55,681 bases of DNA, taken from positions 1 to 55,681 of the forward strand of contig DVEP01000017.1 in NCBI GenBank assembly GCA_015655975.1, written 5' to 3'. The DNA is from Eubacterium sp. (GTDB taxonomy: Bacteria; Bacillota; Clostridia; Oscillospirales; Acutalibacteraceae). A model generated the notes under the pieces. That model had not been told where the DNA came from. It made no database searches and was given only the letters and a program-made list of their open reading frames with translations. Positions 9,116 to 19,036 of the stretch are shown here, in pieces (the stretch's first letter is position 1; each line of letters begins with the position of its first letter). The translations under genes and the position numbers were made by a program.

Positions 9116-12100
9116 ATGCTCAATGTTATTATTGGCAGAAACGGTACGGCAAAAACAGATTTCATATATTCTAAAATTAAAGAAGATGTGTTGAATAATG
9201 AAAATGTTGTTTTTATTGTTCCTGAACAGAATTCTTTTGTCAGCGAATATAAATTGCTTGAACTTCTCGGTGAAGAAAACATAGGAGATGTTTCCTGCCT
9301 CAGTTTTACAAGACTTGCATACGAGATGCAAAGCATATACGGAAACAATGATTTGCCGACGCTCTCAAACGGTGCAAAAGCAGTTTTAATGAAGAAAGCT
9401 ATAAATAACTGTAAAGATAAATTGTCAATTTATAAAAACAGTGTAAAGCATTTATCTTTCATCAATTCCGTCATTGAAATATGCGACGAAATGGTAGGTT
9501 GTGAGGCAACGCCTGAAATAGTCGAAAGTGTTGCTGATGAAATAGATAAAAAGTCGCTGAAATCTAAATTGTATGATATTTCTGTTATAATGCAGGAATA
9601 CAACAGTTTGATTGAAAACAGATATTTTGATACGGCGCTTGAACTTTCAAGACTTTATGAAAAACTTGTCAAAACAAATTTCTTTGACGGAAAAACAGTT
9701 TATATAGACGGCTTTTTTACTTTCGGCGCTTTTGAGTTTAAGATAATAGAATTGATTATTAAGCAGTCAAAAAATGTAACTGTTACTTTTTCGTGCAACA
9801 AAGAAAATGACTGCGACGGTAATTTTTTCTTTTTAGTAAATGACGCTTTGTGTAAAGTGAAAAACTTTGCTGATAAAAACGGCTGCGGATACAAAGAAAC
9901 CGTATTGACGCAAAACAAATATTTTGAAAATGACGAACTATATTTTTTAGAGCAAAATATCACAAAAAAGAAACCGTCCGTATATACAAATCAAGATATT
10001 GAAAATATAAGCATATTTGAGGCATCGACCGTATATGACGAGTGTGATTTTGTCGCAAGAGAAATACATAAATTGTTGCGAACGACAGGTATTTCTGCAA
10101 AAGATATTGCAGTAGTAACAAGAAATGCCGAAAAATACGGTTCTGCCGTTATAAGTTCTTTTGAAAAATACGATATACCGTATTATTTCGACGAAAGGCA
10201 CAGTATTTTTGTACAACCGTTAGTAGTTTTTTTAGACTATCTGTTTAGGATAATCAACTATTCTTTCAGGCTTGATGATGTTATTTCTTTTATCAAGTCA
10301 GGTGTATTTGATTTGACTCAGAGTGAAATCTCAGAGTTTGAAAACTATGCTGTAATTTGGAATATTAATGGCAGTAAATGGTATGACGATTTTATAAATC
10401 ACCCTGACGGCTTTAAAGACAAAATGACTGATTATGACAAAAAGCGTTTGGAAAAAATAAACGAAATCAGAAGAAATGTTATTTTGCCTGTCCTGAAATT
10501 TAAAAAAGAGTGCAAAAATTCTTCGGCAGATGAAATATGCAAAAATTTATATCAGCTCATAGTAGATTTTAAAATTAAGGATGTTTTAAAGAAAAAGGCA
10601 ATATTTTTTGAAAACAACAATATGAGCGCTTTGGCAAAAGAACAAGAAGCCGTATGGAATTTGGTAATGCAAATTCTTTCGGAAATATATATTGTTCTCG
10701 AAAATGAAAAATCTTCTTTAAAAGAGTTTTCGGAGTATTTTTCATTGATGATTCAAAATTGTGAACTCGGCACTTTGCCTGAGGGTGTAGATAATATTCA
10801 GTTCGGTGAAATAAACAGAGTCAGATTAAACAGTCCGAAAGTTGTTTTCAGTGTGGGAATGAATGAGGGCGATTTCCCTAAAAATGTTGAAATTGAAAGT
10901 ATTATAACAGCGTCGGAAAGAAAATATTTAACAAAATCATTTTTAAACTACGGTGTAGAAATTACAGGCGTTAATGAGTATCTTTCAGCCTATGAAAGAG
11001 TGTATCTGTACACTGCGGTTTCATCGGCTTCACAAAAGGTTTTTTTGTCGTATCATTCATTCACAGACAGCGAAAGAAAAGAGCCTTGCGAATATATTAG
11101 CAAAATCAAAAGAATATTTCCGTCAATAAAAGTTGCAAAACAATCTTCTGTTAATGAACTTGAATTTATTGAAACAAAATCTTCTGCCTTTGAATATATG
11201 TGCTCAAAATGGAGTGAAAACACTGTTGTCGAAGAAACATTGAAACACTATTTTTCAAACGAAAGTGAATTTATCGGCAGATATAAAAGTGTAGTTCTTC
11301 AAAATAACTGTGATGAAATGAAGATTGAAAATTCCGATGTTGCAACAAAACTTTTCGGAGAAACAATGCGACTTTCAGCGTCGAGAATAGAAGATTACTA
11401 TAATTGTCCGTTTAAATATTTCTGTAAATTCGGTATAGGAGCCTATCCTCTCATACCCGCCGAATACAACGCTATGCAGACAGGTTTAATTGTTCACTAT
11501 ATTATGGAAAACATCCTTAAAGAGTTTGGAAAAGACGGTTTTGTAAGCTCTGAATTGAGTGAACTTATGAACTTTACAGATAAGTATTTGAAAAAGTATA
11601 TTAAAGAGGAAATGGGAATAGAAGAAAATCTGTCAAGCAAATTACTTTACGATATTTCCCGCTTAAAATGGCTTTTAATGACTTTGTTTAAACAGTTAAG
11701 AATTGAGTTTTCTCAGTCAGAATTTATTCCTGTCGGTTTCGAGGTTGAAGTGAACGAAAATTCAGCCGTTGAAGCGCCTGTTTTTAAAACGGAATTTGGT
11801 TCAATTATTCTGCGCGGCAGTATAGACAGAGTGGATGTTTTTGAAAAAGACGGCACTAATTATATAAGAGTTATTGACTATAAAACAGGTTCTAAAGATT
11901 TTGAACTGAGCGATATTATTTCAGGACTTAATTTGCAAATGTTTATATACTTATTCGCTGCTTGTAACGATGAAAAGTATATGAAAAACGCTTTGCCTGC
12001 AGGCGTACTGTATTTGCCGTCGGGTGTGAGTGTTGTTTCAAGCGAAAGACACAATCAAAAAGATTTGGAAAGTACAAGACAAAGTAAATATAAGATGAAA

Positions 12101-12463
12101 GGTATGCTTCTTGATGACGAAGATGTTTTACGGGCAATGGAGTCTGATTTAGGCGATAAGTTCATCCCCGTAAAAGATAAAAAAGGCGTTTTGTCAGGAA
12201 ATATTGCAAGTTTAGAAGAAATAGGACGACTTGAAAAGAAAATTAACTCCTTAATCGTCGATATGGGAAACTCTCTTTGTAAAGGAGAAATTGCTCAAAA
12301 ACCTGTCGGTAAATATGATTTGTCGCATACTGCGTGTGATTTTTGCGACTATTTGCCTGTTTGCAGTAACAGAAAAGCGATAGAGCCGAGAATTCCTTTC
12401 AATTCAAAGATTAAATTCGACGACGCTTTAGAATTATTGAAGGAGGACAATGAAAATGCGTGA
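9116..12463 (+). CDS. addB: ATP-dependent nuclease subunit AddB
   Basis: Second subunit of AddAB, the Firmicute counterpart of RecBCD, which resects double-strand breaks and responds to Chi. The 1115-residue protein starts with a Walker A-like GRNGTAKT (residues 7-14). Its C-terminal RecB-type nuclease domain has RGSIDRVD and VIDYKTGS. The four-cysteine iron-sulfur staple is visible as one Cys in YNCPFKY and three in CDFCDYLPVC near the C-terminus, the spacing known for AddB. It overlaps addA by 8 to 14 nt depending on the addA start. Confidence 0.95.
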   Translation: MLNVIIGRNGTAKTDFIYSKIKEDVLNNENVVFIVPEQNSFVSEYKLLELLGEENIGDVSCLSFTRLAYEMQSIYGNNDLPTLSNGAKAVLMKKAINNCKDKLSIYKNSVKHLSFINSVIEICDEMVGCEATPEIVESVADEIDKKSLKSKLYDISVIMQEYNSLIENRYFDTALELSRLYEKLVKTNFFDGKTVYIDGFFTFGAFEFKIIELIIKQSKNVTVTFSCNKENDCDGNFFFLVNDALCKVKNFADKNGCGYKETVLTQNKYFENDELYFLEQNITKKKPSVYTNQDIENISIFEASTVYDECDFVAREIHKLLRTTGISAKDIAVVTRNAEKYGSAVISSFEKYDIPYYFDERHSIFVQPLVVFLDYLFRIINYSFRLDDVISFIKSGVFDLTQSEISEFENYAVIWNINGSKWYDDFINHPDGFKDKMTDYDKKRLEKINEIRRNVILPVLKFKKECKNSSADEICKNLYQLIVDFKIKDVLKKKAIFFENNNMSALAKEQEAVWNLVMQILSEIYIVLENEKSSLKEFSEYFSLMIQNCELGTLPEGVDNIQFGEINRVRLNSPKVVFSVGMNEGDFPKNVEIESIITASERKYLTKSFLNYGVEITGVNEYLSAYERVYLYTAVSSASQKVFLSYHSFTDSERKEPCEYISKIKRIFPSIKVAKQSSVNELEFIETKSSAFEYMCSKWSENTVVEETLKHYFSNESEFIGRYKSVVLQNNCDEMKIENSDVATKLFGETMRLSASRIEDYYNCPFKYFCKFGIGAYPLIPAEYNAMQTGLIVHYIMENILKEFGKDGFVSSELSELMNFTDKYLKKYIKEEMGIEENLSSKLLYDISRLKWLLMTLFKQLRIEFSQSEFIPVGFEVEVNENSAVEAPVFKTEFGSIILRGSIDRVDVFEKDGTNYIRVIDYKTGSKDFELSDIISGLNLQMFIYLFAACNDEKYMKNALPAGVLYLPSGVSVVSSERHNQKDLESTRQSKYKMKGMLLDDEDVLRAMESDLGDKFIPVKDKKGVLSGNIASLEEIGRLEKKINSLIVDMGNSLCKGEIAQKPVGKYDLSHTACDFCDYLPVCSNRKAIEPRIPFNSKIKFDDALELLKEDNENA

Positions 12464-15400
12464 TTGGACTTCCGAACAACAGGACGCTATAAATGTACGA
12501 AATTCAAATATACTTGTTTCTGCCGGCGCAGGATCGGGAAAAACGGCTATTTTGGTAGAGAGAGTAACCAAAAAGATAATTGAAGGCGTAAGTATTGACA
12601 ATATGCTGATTGTAACATTTACAAACGCCGCGGCTGCTGAAATGAAAAGCAGAATAGCGTCTTCTTTAAGCGCTTTGCTGAATGAACAGCCGAATAATGA
12701 CTATTTGGCAGAGCAAATTTCACTGATGCCGAACGCACAAATTTGTACCATTGACTCGTTTTGTTCAAAATTAGTAAAAGAAAATTTTGAGTCGCTTGAA
12801 ATCGAAAGAGATTTTAAACTCCTTGACAGTTCGGACGAAAATATCTTAAATGAAGAAGCATTGTCCTGCGTACTTGAAAAATACTATGACGAGGGTTCGG
12901 CTGCTTTTCACAGACTTGTTGAATTATTTTCGTCTTCAAAAAATTCAAATAATTTCAATCAGGTTATTAAAACAATATATACAAATATAAATGCACAGCC
13001 CGACCCGTTAGGATGGCTTGAAAATGTTTGTGAATTTTATGACCCAAGCATAGATTTCAAGGACTCTGTTTGGTATGAATTGATTATTTATAACATTCAA
13101 AGCGATGTGGACTATGTAGTAAAAAAATTGTATGAAGTCAGGTCAAATTTAGATATTGAAGACGAATTGTACGATAAAATTGATGACTACATTTCTTCAT
13201 ATATCAGTTTGTTTGACCTGATTGCAGAAAATCTGCAAAATCTTGAAAACATTTCTATTACTTTAAAAAACTACTCGTTTAAAAGATTTCCGAGTAAAAA
13301 AAGCTATGTTTCGCCTAATAAAGAAAAAGTAAAACAAATATGTGAGTTTGCAAAAAAAGAAGTGTTTGAAAAAATTGTTTTAAAATACTTTGAAATCACG
13401 GACGACGACCATAAAAAAGATATGGAGTATTTGTATCCGTGTTTTAAGGAACTTTTTAAAATCGTAAAAGACTACAATGAAAAATTGCTCGAACTCAAAA
13501 AAGAAAAAAATTCCTATACTTTCAGCGATATTGAACAGTTTGCGCTTTCTCTCGTTGTGAAAAATAACAACGGTGTGTTTGAACAAACAGAGATAGCAAA
13601 AGAACTTTCAAAAAAATACGATGAAATAATGGTAGATGAGTATCAAGATACAAATAAGGCACAGGATTTATTGTTTTCAAGTATTTCAAACAGCAAAAAT
13701 CTTTTCACCGTCGGAGATGTAAAGCAAAGTATTTATAAGTTCAGATTGGCTATGCCGGAGATTTTTATTGAGAGAAAAAACTCATATTTTCCGTACGATA
13801 AAAATACGCACAACAACTCGGTAAAAATATATCTTAATAAAAATTTTCGCTCTCATAAAAATATTTGCAAATACTGTAACTTTGTTTTTTCAAAAATATT
13901 TTCACAGGAAGTCGGCGGACTTGACTACGATGAAAATGAATTTTTAAATGCCGGAGCAAAATATCCCGAAAATGATTTTGACAATATATATATTAGAATG
14001 GTCAGAAGCAATTCTGATATAGGAAGCGATGCCGAAGTTGAAGCACAGGCTATTTCTACTTTCATAAAAGACAGAATTGCCGAAAAACTTTTGGTAAGAG
14101 ATTTTGACGAAAACGGCAGCGAAATACAAAGACCCGTTCAGTTAAAAGATTTTGCCGTACTTTTCAGAAAAGGTAAAAAAAATATTCTAACTTATGCCGA
14201 GGTTTTGGAAAATAACGGCATAAGCGTAAATTGCGAAAACTCAAATTCTCTTTTTGAAAACAAGGAAATAATCATTTTGGTGTCATTGCTCAAAGCGATA
14301 AATAACCCGATGAACGATATTGCTTTGTTAAGTACACTGATGTCGAGTTTGTTTGGTTTCACAGCAGAAGAAATTGCAGGTTTAAAAACATCTTCAAAAA
14401 GCAGAAAACTTTTTTTGGTTTTGAATGAGCAAAGAAAAGAAAATAAAAAAGTAAATGAGTTTTTATCATTTATTGAAAAGTACAGAAATATGTCCGTTGC
14501 TATGAGCTGCAGTCAGTTTATTCTTAAACTTGTCAATGATGTTTCATTCATTTCGGTCATATCGTCAAGCGGAGTATTTGACGATTGCAGACTCAACATT
14601 ATGAAATTTATAGAACTTGCAAAGAATTATGACAATTCGGACAGCAGGGGACTGACTGCTTTTGTAAGATATTTGGACAAAATCATCAAAGAAAATTCTG
14701 TAAAAAGTTCTGTTGTACAAAACATAAAAAACTCAGTCAGTTTAATGACAATTCACAAGTCAAAAGGTCTTGAGTTTCCTTTTGTAATAGTTGCAGGTAC
14801 AAGCAACAGGTATGCAAACAGAAATACGGAAAATATTTTAATTCACTCGTCTTACGGTTTGGCGACCGAAACAATGGATGAAGAAAACTATTGTAAATAT
14901 AAAACCAGACCTTTCAACGCTGTATCAGAGTGCTTAAAGCAAGAGGAAATGAGCGAAAATATCAGAGTACTTTATGTTGCGCTTACAAGGGCTAAACAAT
15001 ACCTGGCTGCTTTTATGACATTGAAAAAACCCGAAGACGCTTTGAATAAATTGATTTATAAAACATCAAAAGATAAAATAGACCCCGTCATTTGCCGCAC
15101 TGCTTCAAGCGACGCCCAGTTGATTTTAATGACTTCTCTTTTTCATAAATCGAGCAATAAATTTGTAGAAGACAATTCAGCCGTATTGCCAAGCGCCGAT
15201 TCCGATTTTGCATTAAATATGGAAATAGCGGAAGTAGGCGATTTGGAAGAAGATACATCTCAGGAAAATGAAAAATGCTGTATTGACGAAAATTTAATTT
15301 TACAAATGAATAAAAAATTTGACTTTTCATATAATTCAGAATTGTCAAAGATTGCTTCTCAAAGAAATGCTTCCGAACTTGATGATATAGATATGGGGTA

Positions 15401-15944
15401 TAAATACTTCTGTTCTTCTACGCCTTCATTTATAAATGAAGAAAATGTAACATCAGCGCAAAAAGGTACCGCAATGCACGCGTTTATGCAATTTTGCGAC
15501 TATGAAAAAGCAAGTGTTTCTGTAGAAGATGAAGTCGCAAGGCTTTTAAACGAAGGGTTTTTAACAAAACAGTATTGCGATATTATTGATACCGATTTAA
15601 TGAAAAACTTTTTCAATTCAGATTTAGCGAAAAGAATAATAAAATCTGATAAAGTGTACAGAGAATTTAAACTCACATCTTTTGTACCTGTTTCTTTTGT
15701 AGAAAATATCAATTCTCAGGAAAAAATACTTGTTCAGGGTATAGCAGACTGTATTTTTGAAGAAAATGACAAACTTGTACTTGTCGATTTTAAATCTGAC
15801 AAAGTAAAAAGTAAAAGCACTTTGCTGAAAAATTACAGAAAGCAACTTGAGTTTTACAAAACAGCAGTAGAAAAAACCTTAAATAAACCTGTTAAACAAG
15901 CGTGTCTGTACTCGTTTGTTCTTTCTGAAGAATGCTATTTTTAA
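12456..15944 (+). CDS. addA: ATP-dependent helicase/nuclease subunit AddA
   Basis: UvrD-type helicase and RecB-type nuclease subunit of AddAB. The 1162-residue product shows Walker A SAGAGSGKT near the N-terminus, motif Ia FTNAAAAEM, Walker B MVDEYQDTN, motif III GDVKQSIYKFR, motif V MTIHKSKGLEFP, motif VI LYVALTRAK and the C-terminal nuclease motif LVDFKSDKV. AGGAGG at 12441-12446 sits 3 nt before ATG 12450 and 9 nt before ATG 12456, so the second is preferred. Length fits the family. It closes the operon that began at ligA. Confidence 0.95.
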   Translation: MRDWTSEQQDAINVRNSNILVSAGAGSGKTAILVERVTKKIIEGVSIDNMLIVTFTNAAAAEMKSRIASSLSALLNEQPNNDYLAEQISLMPNAQICTIDSFCSKLVKENFESLEIERDFKLLDSSDENILNEEALSCVLEKYYDEGSAAFHRLVELFSSSKNSNNFNQVIKTIYTNINAQPDPLGWLENVCEFYDPSIDFKDSVWYELIIYNIQSDVDYVVKKLYEVRSNLDIEDELYDKIDDYISSYISLFDLIAENLQNLENISITLKNYSFKRFPSKKSYVSPNKEKVKQICEFAKKEVFEKIVLKYFEITDDDHKKDMEYLYPCFKELFKIVKDYNEKLLELKKEKNSYTFSDIEQFALSLVVKNNNGVFEQTEIAKELSKKYDEIMVDEYQDTNKAQDLLFSSISNSKNLFTVGDVKQSIYKFRLAMPEIFIERKNSYFPYDKNTHNNSVKIYLNKNFRSHKNICKYCNFVFSKIFSQEVGGLDYDENEFLNAGAKYPENDFDNIYIRMVRSNSDIGSDAEVEAQAISTFIKDRIAEKLLVRDFDENGSEIQRPVQLKDFAVLFRKGKKNILTYAEVLENNGISVNCENSNSLFENKEIIILVSLLKAINNPMNDIALLSTLMSSLFGFTAEEIAGLKTSSKSRKLFLVLNEQRKENKKVNEFLSFIEKYRNMSVAMSCSQFILKLVNDVSFISVISSSGVFDDCRLNIMKFIELAKNYDNSDSRGLTAFVRYLDKIIKENSVKSSVVQNIKNSVSLMTIHKSKGLEFPFVIVAGTSNRYANRNTENILIHSSYGLATETMDEENYCKYKTRPFNAVSECLKQEEMSENIRVLYVALTRAKQYLAAFMTLKKPEDALNKLIYKTSKDKIDPVICRTASSDAQLILMTSLFHKSSNKFVEDNSAVLPSADSDFALNMEIAEVGDLEEDTSQENEKCCIDENLILQMNKKFDFSYNSELSKIASQRNASELDDIDMGYKYFCSSTPSFINEENVTSAQKGTAMHAFMQFCDYEKASVSVEDEVARLLNEGFLTKQYCDIIDTDLMKNFFNSDLAKRIIKSDKVYREFKLTSFVPVSFVENINSQEKILVQGIADCIFEENDKLVLVDFKSDKVKSKSTLLKNYRKQLEFYKTAVEKTLNKPVKQACLYSFVLSEECYF

Positions 15945-16017
15945 TACAAACTTATATATTCAGAAAATATTTTAGACAGAATATTTGTATTTTTTCAGAT
16001 TAAATTTAAAAAAATAC

Positions 16018-16046
16018 TTGCATTTTTAAGTTTTATATGTTAATAT
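16018..16046 (+). promoter_or_regulatory. Probable rpmE promoter
   Basis: TTGCAT at 16018-16023 and TAATAT at 16041-16046 are 17 nt apart, in the only sizeable gap (136 nt) between addA and rpmE. Confidence 0.5.
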
Positions 16047-16080
16047 ACTGTCGCTAACAATTTGCAAAGAGGTGAAAGTA

Positions 16081-16284
16081 ATGAAAGACGGAATTCATCC
16101 AGAATACAAAGAATGTACGGTTAAATGTGCTTGTGGTGCTACTTACCAGACAAAAAGCACAAAAGGCGATATGAAAGTTGATATCTGCTCAAAATGTCAT
16201 CCTTTCTTCACCGGTAAGCAGAAACTTGTAGATACCGGCGGACGAGTTGACAGATTTAATAGAAGATATGGCAGAAATGGCTAA
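16081..16284 (+). CDS. rpmE: Large ribosomal subunit protein bL31, zinc-binding form
   Basis: A 67-residue ribosomal protein bL31. The N-terminal MKDGIHPEY is diagnostic. Cys16, Cys18, Cys36 and Cys39 form the zinc site, so this is the zinc-containing (C+) paralogue, not the zinc-free form expressed under zinc limitation. AAGAGGTG just upstream and ATG 16081 are the natural start; an in-frame GTG at 16072 is part of the ribosome site. It has its own promoter and a strong terminator. Confidence 0.97.
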   Translation: MKDGIHPEYKECTVKCACGATYQTKSTKGDMKVDICSKCHPFFTGKQKLVDTGGRVDRFNRRYGRNG

Positions 16285-16294
16285 TTAAACAATG

Positions 16295-16323
16295 AAAGGC
16301 AACGAATTCGTTGCCTTTTTTTG
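16295..16323 (+). terminator. Rho-independent terminator of rpmE
   Basis: A 10-bp perfect stem (AAAGGCAACG with its complement), tetraloop AATT, then a T-tract running through 16321. Confidence 0.9.
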
Positions 16324-16340
16324 TGATATTCGGTGTTGAT

Positions 16341-16964
16341 ATGAAAGAGTATAAAACAATAGAAAAGTTTGCTGTTGACAAATTTACGGAAAAAAAGTCA
16401 GAGTTTATAGGCTACGCAAAACCTGTTGAAACCGTTGAAGAAGCTATGAACTTTGTATCTGAAATCAAGAAAAAGCATTGGGACGCCACGCATAATGTCT
16501 GGGCGTATATTATGAAAGACAGAATTACAAAGCGGTGCAGTGATGACGGAGAGCCTTCGGGTACTGCGGGAGTACCTGTTTTGGATGTTATAGAAAAATC
16601 GGGTGTTGTCGGCGCCTGCGTCGTTGTAACGAGATATTTCGGCGGCATCCTGCTCGGAGCAGGCGGATTGGTCAGAGCATATTCTCACGGCTCAAAAATA
16701 GCTTTGGAAGCCTCAAATATCATTACAATGGCCCTGTGCGATGTAGTGGATGTTTGCGTTGACTATCCGTTTTACGACCGTTTGAATATTTTGCTTAACG
16801 ATTTTAATTCAACAGTAAAAAATACTGAATTTACTGACAGAGTTTCTGTGAAATTTACTTTGCAAAGCAAAGATACTGCTGATTTCAACGAAAAACTTTT
16901 TGAACTCAGCAACGGAAAATATCATTCCGAAATAACAGGCAACGAGTATGCTAAAATTGATTAA
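16341..16964 (+). CDS. IMPACT/YigZ family protein
   Basis: A 207-residue protein of the UPF0029/YigZ (YvyE) family, related to eukaryotic IMPACT. The N-terminal domain has the signature HNVWAYI, DDGEPSGTAG, and VVVTRYFGGILLGAGGLVRAY. The C-terminal domain is the DUF1949 ferredoxin-like fold. The bacterial role is not established; RNA or ribosome association is suspected from the fold. In-frame TTG 16311 lies inside the upstream terminator, so ATG 16341 is chosen. Confidence 0.92.
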   Translation: MKEYKTIEKFAVDKFTEKKSEFIGYAKPVETVEEAMNFVSEIKKKHWDATHNVWAYIMKDRITKRCSDDGEPSGTAGVPVLDVIEKSGVVGACVVVTRYFGGILLGAGGLVRAYSHGSKIALEASNIITMALCDVVDVCVDYPFYDRLNILLNDFNSTVKNTEFTDRVSVKFTLQSKDTADFNEKLFELSNGKYHSEITGNEYAKID

Positions 16965-16990
16965 AGGCGAAAGCAATGCTTTCGCCTTTA
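16962..16990. terminator. Hairpin between convergent genes (terminator)
   Basis: A 12-bp perfect stem (AAAGGCGAAAGC and complement) with a 3-nt loop begins at the stop codon of the YigZ gene and lies 58 nt before the end of the opposing minus-strand gene. A/T runs on both sides suggest bidirectional use. Confidence 0.7.
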
Positions 16991-17047
16991 AAATTTAAGA
17001 AGAGTTTAAAAGAAGATTACTGTATTTTATAGTTTTAAAAAACATTT

Positions 17048-17899
17048 TTAAATATACGGTTCTATTGTTATTTCAACAATTTCGGGGTGATTAAACAGTC
17101 TTAAAGGGAACTCCGAATTGCCGAGTCCTCTTGAAACTATCATTTTTGATTTTTCTCTGAACATTCCTTTTGCATACTTCGGAAAAAATCCTTGACCCGG
17201 TGAAAAACACGGACCTACAATCGGTAAATCAAACTGACCGCCGTGAGCGTGTCCGCAAAGCATTAAATCAAAATCATACTGACTGTAATTAAGTTCTTTT
17301 ACCATTTCAAAATTTTCAGGGAAATGACACAGTAAAAGTTTAAAATTATTTGATTTTTCAAAGTTTTTGAGTGTGTCCGAAAAATCTTCATAGACAAATT
17401 TTTTTCGTATTCTGTTAATATAGTCTTTTTTATCGGCCTGTTTTTCAGATAAACCTAAGATGCTGATTTTATTATCTTTTATCAATATTTCTTTTTCTTG
17501 ATTTATCAAAACATTAAATCCGTTTTCGGACAATTCTTTCATCAATTCATCAAAGTTACTTAATCTTCTTTCGTGATTTCCGGGAATATAATATACAGGC
17601 GCAACAGCTGACAATTCTTTACAATAATTGAGCATATTTTCCTTGTTCTTGCACTTATCATTAATATAATCTCCCGTTATAACAATCATATCTGCTTTGC
17701 TTTCTGTAATTTTACCTGTAAGATTGTAAAACAAAGTAGAGTGAAAGTCAGATAAATGAACAATTTTTATACTATGATTTATTTTACTGCTTTTAATTCT
17801 GTATTGTGTTTTCACAATTCTTTTGTTTTGGTCAACAGCAACGGCTAAACCTACGGTTGCAGTTCCTAAAGCAAGTAATGTTTTACATATTTTTTTCAA
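17048..17899 (-). CDS. Membrane-anchored metallophosphoesterase (YkuE-like)
   Basis: A 283-residue calcineurin-like phosphoesterase with an N-terminal hydrophobic segment (residues 7-22) that should anchor it at the membrane or act as a signal. The dimetal site motifs are all present in order: HLSDFHS, ITGDYIND, PGNHERR, LLCHFPEN and GHAHGGQ. Related proteins such as YkuE/YaeI act on membrane phospholipid or nucleotide substrates, but the target is unknown here. It is a single gene on the minus strand between converging and diverging neighbours. Confidence 0.9.
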   Translation of the reverse strand: MKKICKTLLALGTATVGLAVAVDQNKRIVKTQYRIKSSKINHSIKIVHLSDFHSTLFYNLTGKITESKADMIVITGDYINDKCKNKENMLNYCKELSAVAPVYYIPGNHERRLSNFDELMKELSENGFNVLINQEKEILIKDNKISILGLSEKQADKKDYINRIRKKFVYEDFSDTLKNFEKSNNFKLLLCHFPENFEMVKELNYSQYDFDLMLCGHAHGGQFDLPIVGPCFSPGQGFFPKYAKGMFREKSKMIVSRGLGNSEFPLRLFNHPEIVEITIEPYI

Positions 17900-17920
17900 A
17901 TTTACACCTTCTTTGTTTTT

Positions 17921-17950
17921 ATGATACTATATTTTAACATTTTTCGTCAA
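17921..17950 (-). promoter_or_regulatory. Probable promoter of the metallophosphoesterase gene
   Basis: On the minus strand TTGACG (17950-17945) and TATCAT (17926-17921) are 18 nt apart, 21 nt before the start codon, in the divergent gap with dgt. Confidence 0.45.
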
Positions 17951-18016
17951 TACTTGATATATTAAAGGGTTTTTGAAACGATATGCGTATTATTATGTGT
18001 ATAGAAGGTGATATTA

Positions 18017-19018
18017 TTGTCTGAAAGTATTAGAGAAAATATACAAAACAATGAAAAACTGATTTTTAGCAGTAAGGCGTGTCTGTCTTCTGATTCTAAG
18101 GGACGGCTCAGAAGTGAACCTGAGTGTCCTATGAGAACTTGTTTTCAAAGAGACAGAGACAGAATAATTCACAGCCAATCATTCAGAAGACTGAAGCACA
18201 AAACACAGGTTTTTTTAGCACCGAGCGGAGACCATTACAGAACAAGACTTACTCATACACTTGAAGTCGCTCAAATAGCAAGAACTATTGCAAGAGCCAT
18301 GTCTTTGAACGAAGACTTAACAGAAGCCATTGCCTTGGGGCACGATTTAGGGCACACACCTTTCGGTCACGCAGGGGAAAGAGCGCTGAACAGTTTGGCT
18401 AAATGCGGTTTTAAACACTATGAACAAAGCGTCAGAGTCGTTGATAAAATCGAAAAAGACGGAAAAGGTCTGAATCTTACCCGAGAAGTAAGAAACGGTA
18501 TTTTGTGCCATACCGTGGGTACAGAGGCCGAGACATTAGAGGGCAGAATTATACGAATTGCCGATAAAATCGCGTATATTAACCACGATATTGACGATGC
18601 AATTCGCGCAGGTGTTTTGTACGAAGAAGATATACCTATAGAATTAAGAATGGCGCTCGGAATGTCAAAGTCGGAGCGTATAAATAATATGGTTACAAGT
18701 GTGATTGAAAACAGTGATGACACAATTAAAATGAGTGAAGATATGCAGGAAAATTTTGACGACTTGCATAAATTTATGTTTGTTGCCGTTTACACTAATC
18801 CCATTTGCAAAAGTGAAGAAAAAAAAGCTGTTGAAATGCTTGGAAAAATATTTGAATATTATTGCAAAAAGCCCGAAGAATTACCCGAACTGTACCTAAA
18901 CATCTGTGAAAAAGAAGGGGAGGAAAGGGCTGTTTGCGACTATATAGCCGGCATGAGCGATACATACGCAGTAAAGGTGTTCAATCAGTTGTATGTACCG
19001 AAGTTTTGGATTGAATAA
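18017..19018 (+). CDS. dgt: Deoxyguanosinetriphosphate triphosphohydrolase-like protein (HD domain)
   Basis: A 333-residue HD-superfamily phosphohydrolase of the dGTPase-like family, which removes triphosphate from dNTPs. The HD metal site is seen as H in RTRLTHTLEVAQIAR, the HD pair in LGHDLGHTPFGHAGE and a late Asp in IADKIAYINHD. AGAAGGTGA (18003-18011) is well spaced for TTG 18017; the GTG at 18008 is inside this ribosome site. Its position immediately upstream of dnaG-rpoD is typical of Clostridia. Confidence 0.92.
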   Translation: MSESIRENIQNNEKLIFSSKACLSSDSKGRLRSEPECPMRTCFQRDRDRIIHSQSFRRLKHKTQVFLAPSGDHYRTRLTHTLEVAQIARTIARAMSLNEDLTEAIALGHDLGHTPFGHAGERALNSLAKCGFKHYEQSVRVVDKIEKDGKGLNLTREVRNGILCHTVGTEAETLEGRIIRIADKIAYINHDIDDAIRAGVLYEEDIPIELRMALGMSKSERINNMVTSVIENSDDTIKMSEDMQENFDDLHKFMFVAVYTNPICKSEEKKAVEMLGKIFEYYCKKPEELPELYLNICEKEGEERAVCDYIAGMSDTYAVKVFNQLYVPKFWIE

Positions 19019-19036
19019 ATAAAAGGAAGTGAAGCA